Positions 13,887-20,796 of a stretch of 23,871 bases of DNA are shown here, piece by piece. Each line of letters begins with the position of its first letter. The first letter of the stretch is position 1. The position numbers were made by a program, and so were the translations under genes. Location: IMG/VR virus record IMGVR_UViG_3300028392_001569, positions 1-23,871 of that record; one strand, written 5' to 3'. This stretch comes from a virus. Below the pieces are notes generated by a model that was not told the origin of the DNA, did not search any database, and saw nothing but the letters and a program-made list of their open reading frames with translations.

Positions 13887-15089
13887 TTACCAGGGTTCGA
13901 TGTTAAATTGCTTGGCCAACTCTAAAAAATGAGGCTTTGTTTTAAAAAGATTTTGATTTCTAAGAGAATCCCAATCTTTCTGTTGTTTGAAGAAAGTAGC
14001 AACTTCTTCGTATGCTAAGTTACGTGATGGTTCAACTTCGGCTTCTAGCATCTTAACTAAAGCATGTATAGTATAATTCATGTTTTGATTTAATGCTTTT
14101 AAACGATCTATTTCACGCTCTATAACCCATGTTGGTATAATTTTAATATCATTTATATTGGTGTGACTAGTTACTTTGCGGTATGTACTATTTTGATATT
14201 TAAAATTTTCAATGGTGCTTAAATATACCATCAAATTTGACAGATTATCAATATTTAAATTTTGTACTACTGATGAGACATGGAAATCGTTCCTAGTATT
14301 ACTTAATATTTTTAAGTTATTTTGTATTTTATTCCAATTACCGGGCCATCTGATGTACTCATATGTATCCCCCTCACCGTCTACACTTACTGCAATGTGT
14401 ACATTCTTAAAGTGACGATGTAATTCATTTTTTCTTTCTAAATCAACTTGCAGATTAGTTGAAAGATCCAATGTGATTTTTGAGGCTCTTCCATTAGCTA
14501 TTAAATGTGAGCAAATTAAATCATAGAAATCATTTATTAATGGTTCACCACCATACATATGAATTTTTTCTAAGTTTTCACTATTGTCTATAAATTCAAT
14601 GATTCTTTGTTGAGTATCATCATTAAATTGAATAATTGGTGTAGGTGGTCGTTGGTAAATAATGTCAGTTTGTTTTGCTATTAATGAACTGCACCAAGGA
14701 CTACACATTCTACATGCTAAATTACATTTATTTCCTAAAAATAAGTTAATATGAAATATATTTGAAAAATCAATTATTTTGTTATATACATCAGAATTTC
14801 GTAAATTTGTATTTCCTAAAGTTCTCTCACTCTCACCATTAATTCTTTCACTCTGCCAACATGTATCGCATAGTGAATTTTTTTCTCCGGCAACCATTGA
14901 TTTTCTAAGATTAACTATTTGGGTGTTGTTCAATACCTCATTAAAGTCATCATGTATAACTAAAGGATTTTTTATTTTATCATGGTATACTTTAGTATGC
15001 GGGCCATTTGGTGCACAACAAGGGTCTACTGTTCCGCTGTTTGATATGGTGATACTATTGAATACATATTTACAAATAGTATCGTTCAT
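13887..15089 (-). CDS. Radical SAM enzyme with N-terminal SPASM/twitch-like Cys cluster
   Basis: A 400-aa radical SAM protein. The 4Fe-4S motif CNLACRMC (C122, C126, C129; CX3CX2C) is preceded by the typical LFLGNK strand. YGGEP (179-183) is the SAM-binding GGE motif and VSVDGEGDTYEYIR (234-247) is a later core strand. N-terminal cysteines C6, C24, C25, C74 and C77 lie in a 'C...i.i...G.vdpCC ... LCDTCW' pattern. This is like the auxiliary-cluster region of SPASM or twitch enzymes, but placed before the core rather than after it. Such enzymes modify peptides or other substrates; the target here is unknown. ATG 15089 overlaps the stop of the 680-aa gene (ATGA). A nearby cargo peptide or the 30-aa protein could be a substrate, but nothing proves it. 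Confidence 0.9.
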   Translation of the reverse strand: MNDTICKYVFNSITISNSGTVDPCCAPNGPHTKVYHDKIKNPLVIHDDFNEVLNNTQIVNLRKSMVAGEKNSLCDTCWQSERINGESERTLGNTNLRNSDVYNKIIDFSNIFHINLFLGNKCNLACRMCSPWCSSLIAKQTDIIYQRPPTPIIQFNDDTQQRIIEFIDNSENLEKIHMYGGEPLINDFYDLICSHLIANGRASKITLDLSTNLQVDLERKNELHRHFKNVHIAVSVDGEGDTYEYIRWPGNWNKIQNNLKILSNTRNDFHVSSVVQNLNIDNLSNLMVYLSTIENFKYQNSTYRKVTSHTNINDIKIIPTWVIEREIDRLKALNQNMNYTIHALVKMLEAEVEPSRNLAYEEVATFFKQQKDWDSLRNQNLFKTKPHFLELAKQFNIEPW

Positions 15090-17128
15090 ACCTTACCATT
15101 TGGGCTTGCTGTTGGTGGAATGCCGGCCCTTGATGTAAGCCAGCTAAATGCTTTTGCGTTCTTTTTGATGCTATATGGTCCTACATCTACTGTTAATGCT
15201 GTCTTAAAACGTGGATCGTTTTTTTCTTTTTCACTAGGGATATAGCCACTTGCTTCTGCTAAGCCTTGCTTTAGTTGTTGAGCAAGTGAATCAATATATT
15301 GTATAGTGTTATGTGATAATTCAAAATCAGCATTCTTTTTCAAAAACTTTACTCTATCAACTGGTTCTAAATGAGGATCATTGGGTGATCCATTTTTTAA
15401 TTGTTCAGCTTTAGCATTGAATAAAAAATTAAAGAAATTAGCCCTGTCATAACCTATTTTTTTAGCAAGAGAGGCTCCAATAATATCTGCTTCTTGTTCA
15501 TTATTTCTAGCATCAGATGCCAAAGAAAACCCATGATTCATAATTATATGTCCACACTCATGACCTAAAATAAAAGCAAGCGTATCATTAGGAGCATCCC
15601 AAAATACAGTTGTTTCGATACCAATTTGACCGGCTTGTACACCTATCGGTTTACCATTTACTACCCTAGATGATACTCTAGAATTTGCGGCATTTCCTTG
15701 ACGAAATACTTTATCACCTAAAGTAGTGTTTACTTTTATTTTTTGAATTACTTTAACCCAATCAGGATGCGATTCGGCTATACTATTAGCAAATGATTTT
15801 AATATAGCATAGCATCTAGTTTCTAACTCACCTTTTCTTGGCTTCCAAATTTGTTGCATCTGCTCTGGACTTATTTCAGTAGAAGATTGATATTGACCAG
15901 CCTTAGCACTACCTGTTACCGCTGCCGCGCCCATGCCTTTTAAGAATCCTCTACGGCTGATATCTTCATCTACCGGTTGCTTTCTACTTAATTCGTATAT
16001 AACTTTATTACCAGTATCAGCACGAAATGCTCTAAATCCCCATGCTCTAGCATAACGCTGAACTAAACTATCATATAGTCTTGCTCTACTTTCTGAGTTT
16101 TGTCCATCTTCAACTTCTTTACTAGCTGAAAAGATTACTTTGTTGGGCTTGTATTTTTTAATGAATGTTTGAATAGCACTTAATACAGTAGCAAATACAC
16201 GTTGTGCATCACCCTCACCGGTAACTTCTTGGCTGTTGTTTCTGTAGAACTCAACACTCCATGCTTCTTCCTTATCTTGATTATATCCTTTGTTGAACAT
16301 AATACTTAGATAATTACCATCATCCATTTTAGCATAGGCATCAACGTCACCGTAATCACTTTTTTCCCATTTAAGTTTATAAGGTTGGTCAAAGGTTTCA
16401 TCAATGTTTTGATACATAGTTTCAATGGTTAATACCTCACTATGCAACTTGTTTTTTAAATCGTGTAATTTTGTAATATACCCCTGACTACGCAATGCTT
16501 TATATGCTAAATTCTCAGGACCAAACTCGCCACCTTTATCTAACCCGGCTTGACGATATTGCTTAATCTTCTTTAATACTTTTTGAATTTTAGTTAAGTT
16601 CTTTGAGTCTAATGCTCTTTCTACAATATCAAGTAATTTTTCATACTTCAATCTTGTAGCTGATTGGTCAAAGTTAGCTCTACGCTTTGTAGGAATACGC
16701 AACCACTTATCATTTTGTAAACTGTATTCTCCTAACGACACTGATGGTTGTGCGGCATCTTGTATATATAACTCTACGGGAACCCCATGAATAGTTATAT
16801 CATGGTTATCGTTGTATAATGATTTCTTTGCGTCAAAGAATTCACGGTATATATCATTATTAGGTAAATCATTTATATTGACTAAGAGATGTAAATCCAA
16901 GTCACTGTGTTTTGTATAACTGTATGCGGCGTTAGACCCAGAGATAGTAATATCTCTAACATCTAAATCATTGATACCCATTTCTTCTAGGAAGTCTTTT
17001 GCTATTTCTTCTAGTTGATTTTTAACTTCAGGACGCAATTTATTTCCTGCCCACAACGCAGGGTTAAGCTTGTCATGGAAAGTGACGGCGTCAGATATTT
17101 TGAAGGAATCAAGCTCTTTTAAGTTCAT
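15086..17128 (-). CDS. Nucleotidyltransferase / unknown domain / internal Tat signal / M48-type peptidase fusion
   Basis: A 680-aa protein from ATG 17128 (a TTG one codon upstream is also in frame). Residues 1-150: Pol-beta-type nucleotidyltransferase with GSNAAYSYTKHSDLDLHL (64-81; D76, D78) and probable third acid E119 in VELYI. Residues 250-383: an unknown alpha/beta domain (FATVLSAIQTFIKKYKPNK, LYDSLVQRYA). VDE388 is followed by the Tat consensus SRRGFLK (391-397) and an Ala/Gly core. Residues 420-620: M48-like peptidase with HECGH (523-527) and NNEQEAD (E544 or E546 as third ligand). LAE625 precedes a 55-aa module beginning ASGYIPSEKEK. IDE244 and these sites resemble gp21 cuts, so release of separate domains is inferred. 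The start codon lies 3 bases after a late-type box and hairpin. Confidence 0.85.
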   Translation of the reverse strand: MNLKELDSFKISDAVTFHDKLNPALWAGNKLRPEVKNQLEEIAKDFLEEMGINDLDVRDITISGSNAAYSYTKHSDLDLHLLVNINDLPNNDIYREFFDAKKSLYNDNHDITIHGVPVELYIQDAAQPSVSLGEYSLQNDKWLRIPTKRRANFDQSATRLKYEKLLDIVERALDSKNLTKIQKVLKKIKQYRQAGLDKGGEFGPENLAYKALRSQGYITKLHDLKNKLHSEVLTIETMYQNIDETFDQPYKLKWEKSDYGDVDAYAKMDDGNYLSIMFNKGYNQDKEEAWSVEFYRNNSQEVTGEGDAQRVFATVLSAIQTFIKKYKPNKVIFSASKEVEDGQNSESRARLYDSLVQRYARAWGFRAFRADTGNKVIYELSRKQPVDEDISRRGFLKGMGAAAVTGSAKAGQYQSSTEISPEQMQQIWKPRKGELETRCYAILKSFANSIAESHPDWVKVIQKIKVNTTLGDKVFRQGNAANSRVSSRVVNGKPIGVQAGQIGIETTVFWDAPNDTLAFILGHECGHIIMNHGFSLASDARNNEQEADIIGASLAKKIGYDRANFFNFLFNAKAEQLKNGSPNDPHLEPVDRVKFLKKNADFELSHNTIQYIDSLAQQLKQGLAEASGYIPSEKEKNDPRFKTALTVDVGPYSIKKNAKAFSWLTSRAGIPPTASPNGKV
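15899..15970 (-). other. Internal twin-arginine (Tat) signal-like sequence (residues 387-410 of the 680-aa protein)
   Basis: SRRGFLKGMGAAAV matches the S-R-R-x-F-L-K Tat consensus exactly. It is followed by a short, weakly hydrophobic Ala/Gly core and SAKA, a possible signal-peptidase site. It sits in the middle of the protein, three residues after the VDE388 site and ahead of the M48-type peptidase domain. Confidence 0.65.
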
Positions 17129-17129
17129 C

Positions 17130-17147
17130 AAGTATTTATCAATACTT
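17130..17147. repeat. Perfect 7-bp inverted repeat before the 680-aa gene
   Basis: AAGTATT, 4-base loop, AATACTT. It overlaps the stop of the 30-aa gene and ends 1 base before the start region of the next gene, so an RNA hairpin could affect translation of the fusion protein. Confidence 0.7.
17132..17140 (-). promoter_or_regulatory. Late-type box GATAAATAC 3 bases before the 680-aa gene
   Basis: Matches the motif but is too close to ATG 17128 to leave a leader. It overlaps one arm of a hairpin, so the similarity may be accidental. Confidence 0.35.
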
Positions 17148-17238
17148 ACTTAGTAGGCTTATTGTTTTGAGGAATAGGGTCTTTAACGGGTTCTTTGTGT
17201 GGTGGATACTTTGGGGGCCTGTGTCTAAACCATGACAT
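17146..17238 (-). CDS. 30-aa basic, proline-rich small protein
   Basis: A 30-residue product beginning MSWFRHRPPKYPP and ending QNNKPTK. It has an AAGGGA ribosome site and a CTAAATAC late-type box 19 bases before the ATG, so the spacing matches other late genes in the window. It lies just after the terminator of the glycosyltransferase gene and heads the transcript of the 680-aa fusion. The Trp-Phe-Arg start and Pro/His/Lys make-up could suit nucleic-acid or membrane contact, but function is unknown. It could also be a precursor peptide for the radical SAM enzyme two genes downstream; it has no Cys, so that is a weak guess. Confidence 0.65.
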   Translation of the reverse strand: MSWFRHRPPKYPPHKEPVKDPIPQNNKPTK

Positions 17239-17257
17239 ATTGTTATTTCCCTTTAGT

Positions 17258-17265
17258 GTATTTAG
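17258..17265 (-). promoter_or_regulatory. Late-type promoter box CTAAATAC
   Basis: Located 19 bases before the ATG of the 30-aa gene and just after a terminator, so it probably starts the transcript of the 30-aa, 680-aa and radical SAM genes. Confidence 0.6.
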
Positions 17266-17275
17266 TATAGTCATT

Positions 17276-17296
17276 AAAAAAGCCCCTTTCGGGGCT
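17276..17296 (-). terminator. Rho-independent terminator after the glycosyltransferase gene
   Basis: On the minus strand AGCCCC, loop GAAA, GGGGCT, then a run of six T. The 6-bp stem is perfect and begins 4 bases after the gene's stop codon. It separates this transcript from the 30-aa gene operon. Confidence 0.95.
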
Positions 17297-17300
17297 AATT

Positions 17301-18263
17301 TTAAGTTATGCTTAATGTAACGTTTCCGGTTGCATCCGGGACAACTTGTGCCGCAACCTGAGCAGCCGCTGCCTTTGCTTGTTCCTCTGCCACAAACATA
17401 GGTCCGATTGTGCTCATCAAGTGTTGTTGATTTTCCATACAGAAAACATAACTACCACTGTGACGCAATAGAATGCGTTTGTCAACCCAAATCTTACCAC
17501 CTAAATCACGCCAGTTTTCACAGAATGTCCAGTCTTCTGAATAGTAACGATTCTGACGAACTGCTGTGTCAAAATATGTTTTCAAGTGTTGGTCGTATTT
17601 TGGATCTAGACCAATGTCATTTTTATACTGCTTAACAGCTGGATGTGATTTGAGTTTATCAAACACATGTTTCTTCATTAACAGGAAACCTGTACCGGCT
17701 TTAGATACTTCTTGGAAACCATCTGGTCCTTCTTCCGCACCTTCAAATCCATTAACTACCCACTTGATTGGCATTGTCTTCATTGGATATAATCCTGCAC
17801 AAACATCTACGTCACGGTTCAATAGAACTAATAGATGCCAGGGTTCCCATCCAATATCAGCATCAACAAAAAACAAGTGTGTTGCGTCTGGCATGTCTAA
17901 GAACTTAGCAGTTAGTGTATTACGTGCTCGGCTAATCAATGATTCATTAACCATTGTTTCTAATGTCCAATCAATGCCAAGTTGACGGGCTGTATTAGCC
18001 CATTTGATAAATGACATAAATGTTGATTCAGTTAACATACCACCATAACATGGCATTGCTATGTGTACTTTGGTTGTTCGTAGAAAATCTACATTGACTT
18101 GAACTTGACCTGGTTGTGGTGCTTGTTCTTTTGGTTGCTCTTGCGTAGCTTGAGCGGCTTGGTCAGCAATTTCTAAAACCTTTTCTACTGGAACAGTTTT
18201 TGGTTCTGTAGATTGTTTTACAGGTTTTGTCGTTGCTTTTGGAGTTGTTTTCTTTGTTGCCAT
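17301..18263 (-). CDS. GT-A fold glycosyltransferase (GT2-like)
   Basis: A 320-aa protein. Residues 1-60 are a Lys/Thr/Pro/Gln-rich, disordered leader. From residue 65 a GT-A core follows: KVHIAMPCYGG, SLISRARNTLTAKFL (108-122), and the metal-binding DAD motif in FFVDADIGWEP (131-141). AGLYPMK and AGTGFLLMKKHVFDKL (189-204) are typical of phage and bacterial GT2-like enzymes. SEDWTFCENWRDLGG provides an acidic region that often carries the catalytic base. Substrate is unknown: phage DNA bases, a virion protein or host surface sugar are all possible. ATG 18263 has a strong ribosome site (AGAGGACC). The gene is alone between a late-type palindromic box and an intrinsic terminator, so it is a single-gene transcript. 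Confidence 0.85.
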   Translation of the reverse strand: MATKKTTPKATTKPVKQSTEPKTVPVEKVLEIADQAAQATQEQPKEQAPQPGQVQVNVDFLRTTKVHIAMPCYGGMLTESTFMSFIKWANTARQLGIDWTLETMVNESLISRARNTLTAKFLDMPDATHLFFVDADIGWEPWHLLVLLNRDVDVCAGLYPMKTMPIKWVVNGFEGAEEGPDGFQEVSKAGTGFLLMKKHVFDKLKSHPAVKQYKNDIGLDPKYDQHLKTYFDTAVRQNRYYSEDWTFCENWRDLGGKIWVDKRILLRHSGSYVFCMENQQHLMSTIGPMFVAEEQAKAAAAQVAAQVVPDATGNVTLSIT

Positions 18264-18280
18264 TTGGTCCTCTTAAATGA

Positions 18281-18294
18281 TGTAAATATTTACA
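18281..18294. repeat. Perfect 14-bp palindrome TGTAAATATTTACA
   Basis: It lies between the glycosyltransferase start and the end of the nucleotidyltransferase gene. It contains the TAAATA core on both strands; it could be an operator or simply a symmetric promoter box. Confidence 0.65.
18286..18293 (-). promoter_or_regulatory. Late-type box GTAAATAT within a palindrome
   Basis: Located 22 bases before ATG 18263 of the glycosyltransferase, with AGAGGACC as ribosome site. It is half of the 14-base palindrome at 18281-18294. Confidence 0.55.
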
Positions 18295-18319
18295 CTAGTT
18301 AAGAGGTGTCGAAATATTT

Positions 18320-19489
18320 TTATTTTTCGTCTAAGTAATCTACGCTCTCTGTAGTAAGAGATGTAATACGTAGTCCGCCCTTATGGGTAAACGGACCATT
18401 TTCCTCTTCGTAAGTGCCTGGATAGTTTGTACCAAACCCGCCGCCTACTCCGCCGTTTTCTTCTGATAAGCCTGTTCGTTTTAAATCACGAGTGAGTACA
18501 TCTTTAGTTACACCGCCCATTTTGTTTGCGATAGTAATGCGAGAGGTATTACCGGTTTTAGACATAGCATCTATTCTTGCTTTTTGTCCTAAATACGTTA
18601 CAATATCACCAACTTGTAATTGCTTGACTGTTTCTCCACCAATGTTGGGTTGAGGTGAGTCACCTACAAAGTTACCTTGATCTCCCCAAGGGTTATCATG
18701 TAAATTAATGCCTTCATCTACATTTTCTTCTGCGGCAACCGTTCTGACATATTTAGGATTTTTAGTATCAGTGTTATTAGAATATTTTTTTAAGTTTGTG
18801 GATTTATCTTTTTCAAACTCTTTCCTCATATCAGCTAAACTGGTAGTCTGCTTAGTAGTCTTGTTCGGTGTTTTAACTATTTTGAAGCCAAGCATTTCGT
18901 TCAACTCATTACCCATACCCATGTCTAACATCTTAACTACGTTGGCGGCAAGTTTAGGATTCTTTTGTGTTGTGGGATATAAACTCATAACCATTGCTGT
19001 TTTACGCTTATCATTCAACGTAGGCCAGGCCGCACGAATCTCACTTGCACTGGTAATGCCAGGTCCAAACTCTACTGTAGGTAGATACGCCATATAAGCA
19101 TGTTGACTGAATGGTTGTAGATTCTTACCAGTATATGGTTGAAAGTAAGCAGGCGTACCATCTTTTTTCATGCCGCCTGGTTTAGGTTGTTCTGTTTTAT
19201 CTTTCTCACTACGTACAAAAATTAGTACATCTTCGTTAGGATTGTAATGACTTGTAATTTCTTCCGCTTTGAATGGACTTTTAACTTGTATAAAATGTCC
19301 AGGAGCTACGCCTGCAAGTTTTGCTAATTTTTCTTTGATACTAAACGGAAAAGGTCTTGATTTTGTGTCATTAGTAGCGGCAACATATACTTCTGCATCA
19401 GGGAACGCTTTCAATGCACTTTGGTACAATGCGGCGTGACCTGCATGAAACGGATGAAATCCTCCCGGCATGACTACAATCTTTTTCAT
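18320..19489 (-). CDS. HIGH-type nucleotidyltransferase with a long cargo-like tail
   Basis: A 389-aa protein. Residues 1-200 are an adenylyl/cytidylyltransferase fold: VVMPGGFHPFHAGH (5-18) contains the HxGH nucleotide motif, and GITSASEIR (144-152) matches the second conserved 'ISsTxIR' motif. Relatives include NMN or phosphopantetheine adenylyltransferases; the substrate cannot be read from sequence. Residues 285-340 look like a small SH3-like beta barrel (LQVGDIVTYLGQKARI). Candidate gp21-type sites occur after LNE198, VDE259 and LSE343, cutting off the enzyme, a linker, the barrel and a Gly-rich end. It may therefore also be packaged. ATG 19489 comes 3 bases after the preceding stop codon begins, so the gene is coupled to the 129-aa gene. 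Confidence 0.85.
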   Translation of the reverse strand: MKKIVVMPGGFHPFHAGHAALYQSALKAFPDAEVYVAATNDTKSRPFPFSIKEKLAKLAGVAPGHFIQVKSPFKAEEITSHYNPNEDVLIFVRSEKDKTEQPKPGGMKKDGTPAYFQPYTGKNLQPFSQHAYMAYLPTVEFGPGITSASEIRAAWPTLNDKRKTAMVMSLYPTTQKNPKLAANVVKMLDMGMGNELNEMLGFKIVKTPNKTTKQTTSLADMRKEFEKDKSTNLKKYSNNTDTKNPKYVRTVAAEENVDEGINLHDNPWGDQGNFVGDSPQPNIGGETVKQLQVGDIVTYLGQKARIDAMSKTGNTSRITIANKMGGVTKDVLTRDLKRTGLSEENGGVGGGFGTNYPGTYEEENGPFTHKGGLRITSLTTESVDYLDEK

Positions 19490-19490
19490 A

Positions 19491-19880
19491 TTAGTAACTT
19501 AATTTAACATATTGTAGCACACCTGAAGCAAAGTCTTGTATTTTTGCTCTCATCCAAACAAAGTTACCTTCAATATTAATTGCTTCATTAACAGAAGAAT
19601 TAAGATTGGGTTCACTGTTTGCAGGTGCACCTGAATTGGCTTCTAATGTGTAAACATTAAACCAGTCAGTGTCCTCAGGAAGTGTTGCTAGTGTTGCCTG
19701 AACAATTATGTTGCCAGTCAATCCAACTTGATTAACGTTAATAGTTTGTAGGTCTTTGCTACCAACATAGTAAGAAGCAGCCGGGTTCTTTAAACCAACA
19801 ACATCATATATTTGCACGTTAGAAACATTGCCGTTCCATGTTGTTTGTGGCAACAAGACTAATGTTGTAGTTTGGCTCAT
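19491..19880 (-). CDS. 129-aa beta-rich protein, probable virion component
   Basis: It has a Thr/Val/Asn-rich, strand-dominated make-up (TTLVLLPQTTW, NIIVQATLATL, FVWMRAKIQDF, VLQYVKLSY) and no Cys or signal peptide, as expected for a beta-sandwich head, neck or fibre decoration protein. DTDWFNVYTLEA in the middle is a pattern seen in phage structural proteins, but no named family is certain. ATG 19880 overlaps the stop of the 54-aa gene (ATGA). It belongs to the late-type transcript that starts at the box at 20062. Confidence 0.6.
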   Translation of the reverse strand: MSQTTTLVLLPQTTWNGNVSNVQIYDVVGLKNPAASYYVGSKDLQTINVNQVGLTGNIIVQATLATLPEDTDWFNVYTLEANSGAPANSEPNLNSSVNEAINIEGNFVWMRAKIQDFASGVLQYVKLSY

Positions 19881-20041
19881 GCTTTGACAACCTCAACAAC
19901 AACACCGTCCCCTACTAATTCTTGGGCAACCTGTTCCAAAGCTGATTGAATATCAGGATTGGTTACATTAGTACCTGATTCATTGTCTTTTACTATCTTA
20001 CTAAAAGTGATTACGATTGATTCTGTTACGATTTTTGCCAT
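19877..20041 (-). CDS. 54-aa small protein
   Basis: A short gene with strong support: GATAAATAC late-type box 20 bases before the ATG, ribosome site GGAG, and a stop that overlaps the next start (ATGA). The protein runs from MAKIVTESIVITFSK to VVVEVVKA: two strands around a helix containing PDIQSALEQVAQEL, a simple beta-alpha-beta unit. No family recognised. It is probably made with, and may bind, the 129-aa protein downstream. Confidence 0.8.
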   Translation of the reverse strand: MAKIVTESIVITFSKIVKDNESGTNVTNPDIQSALEQVAQELVGDGVVVEVVKA

Positions 20042-20044
20042 GAA

Positions 20045-20067
20045 AAATACTCCATTATAGAGTATTT
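20045..20067. repeat. 8-bp inverted repeat around the promoter of the 54-aa gene
   Basis: AAATACTC and GAGTATTT flank a 7-base centre. One arm overlaps the late-type box and the other overlaps the ribosome site. Confidence 0.6.
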
Positions 20068-20070
20068 ATC
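20062..20070 (-). promoter_or_regulatory. Late-type promoter box GATAAATAC
   Basis: Located 20 bases before ATG 20041, with a GGAG ribosome site between. It probably drives the 54-aa, 129-aa and nucleotidyltransferase genes. Confidence 0.7.
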
Positions 20071-20073
20071 ATA

Positions 20074-20796
20074 TTAAACTTCTTCTGGGCGTTTTTCTAA
20101 TTTATAGCGTTTTCCAAGCATGTCCCCATGCATTAACGCTAGATAGCTTAATGTGCTTTCATCATCGTAATCAATAAAGTGACTGGCATTACTGAAACGG
20201 TATCTCCAACTAGTTTGATTGTTTTTGGATCCTAATGCCCAGTGTCTAAGAGCAGGGCTAGGATACAACTTTTTGTTTTTCTTAAACATACTGTGTAGGT
20301 CTTCAGCAAAAGAACCCTCAACACGCCTAGATTTTAGGTAAACTCTAAATTTATGTTTGGGCTTACGCACAAAATGCTTAACTCCAATATAATTAGATAT
20401 TTGTGCCTGTGTTAAATCTATTTCAATACCTGGAATACTAGTTGTAATATTCTTTAGTTCTTGTAAATCATTACTGAATACACCTACAGTATTGTGTTCG
20501 ATTCTAATTGTAGAATTTTTCTTCATTTTCAATTCATTGCGCCATTTAAGAAATGATGCTAGAACTGTTAAATTTTCACGAACCTCTTCTCGTTCATATG
20601 CTAAACGATGATAGGCTGTAGCAGGTGCTTCTAGTCTTTCGATTAATTCTTGAATATCATCTTTAATATACCATGTATAACGAACACCTATTAGATTAAA
20701 TCTAGCTCGGTATTCGTACTTGTTATAGTAATGTTGGTCTCGATATTCGTAAAAATCAACATCGGTGTTGTCTTCAGCTAATTTCAATAATCCCAT
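20074..20796 (-). CDS. Unknown basic 240-aa protein
   Basis: I do not recognise it. It is rich in Tyr, Lys and Arg. The N-terminal half has YYNKYEYRARFNLIGVRYTWYIKDD and a helix with HRLAYEREEVRENLTVLASFLKW quoted here in part only as landmarks near residues 23 and 63. The second half (about 95-175) reads as alternating strands with IRIEHNTVGVFSND and KHKFRVYLKSRRVEG, a basic patch that could contact nucleic acid. The start ATG 20796 lies 23 bases inside the end of the ClpA-like gene, so the two are co-translated. A link with the unfoldase (adaptor or substrate) is possible from context only. Confidence 0.7.
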   Translation of the reverse strand: MGLLKLAEDNTDVDFYEYRDQHYYNKYEYRARFNLIGVRYTWYIKDDIQELIERLEAPATAYHRLAYEREEVRENLTVLASFLKWRNELKMKKNSTIRIEHNTVGVFSNDLQELKNITTSIPGIEIDLTQAQISNYIGVKHFVRKPKHKFRVYLKSRRVEGSFAEDLHSMFKKNKKLYPSPALRHWALGSKNNQTSWRYRFSNASHFIDYDDESTLSYLALMHGDMLGKRYKLEKRPEEV

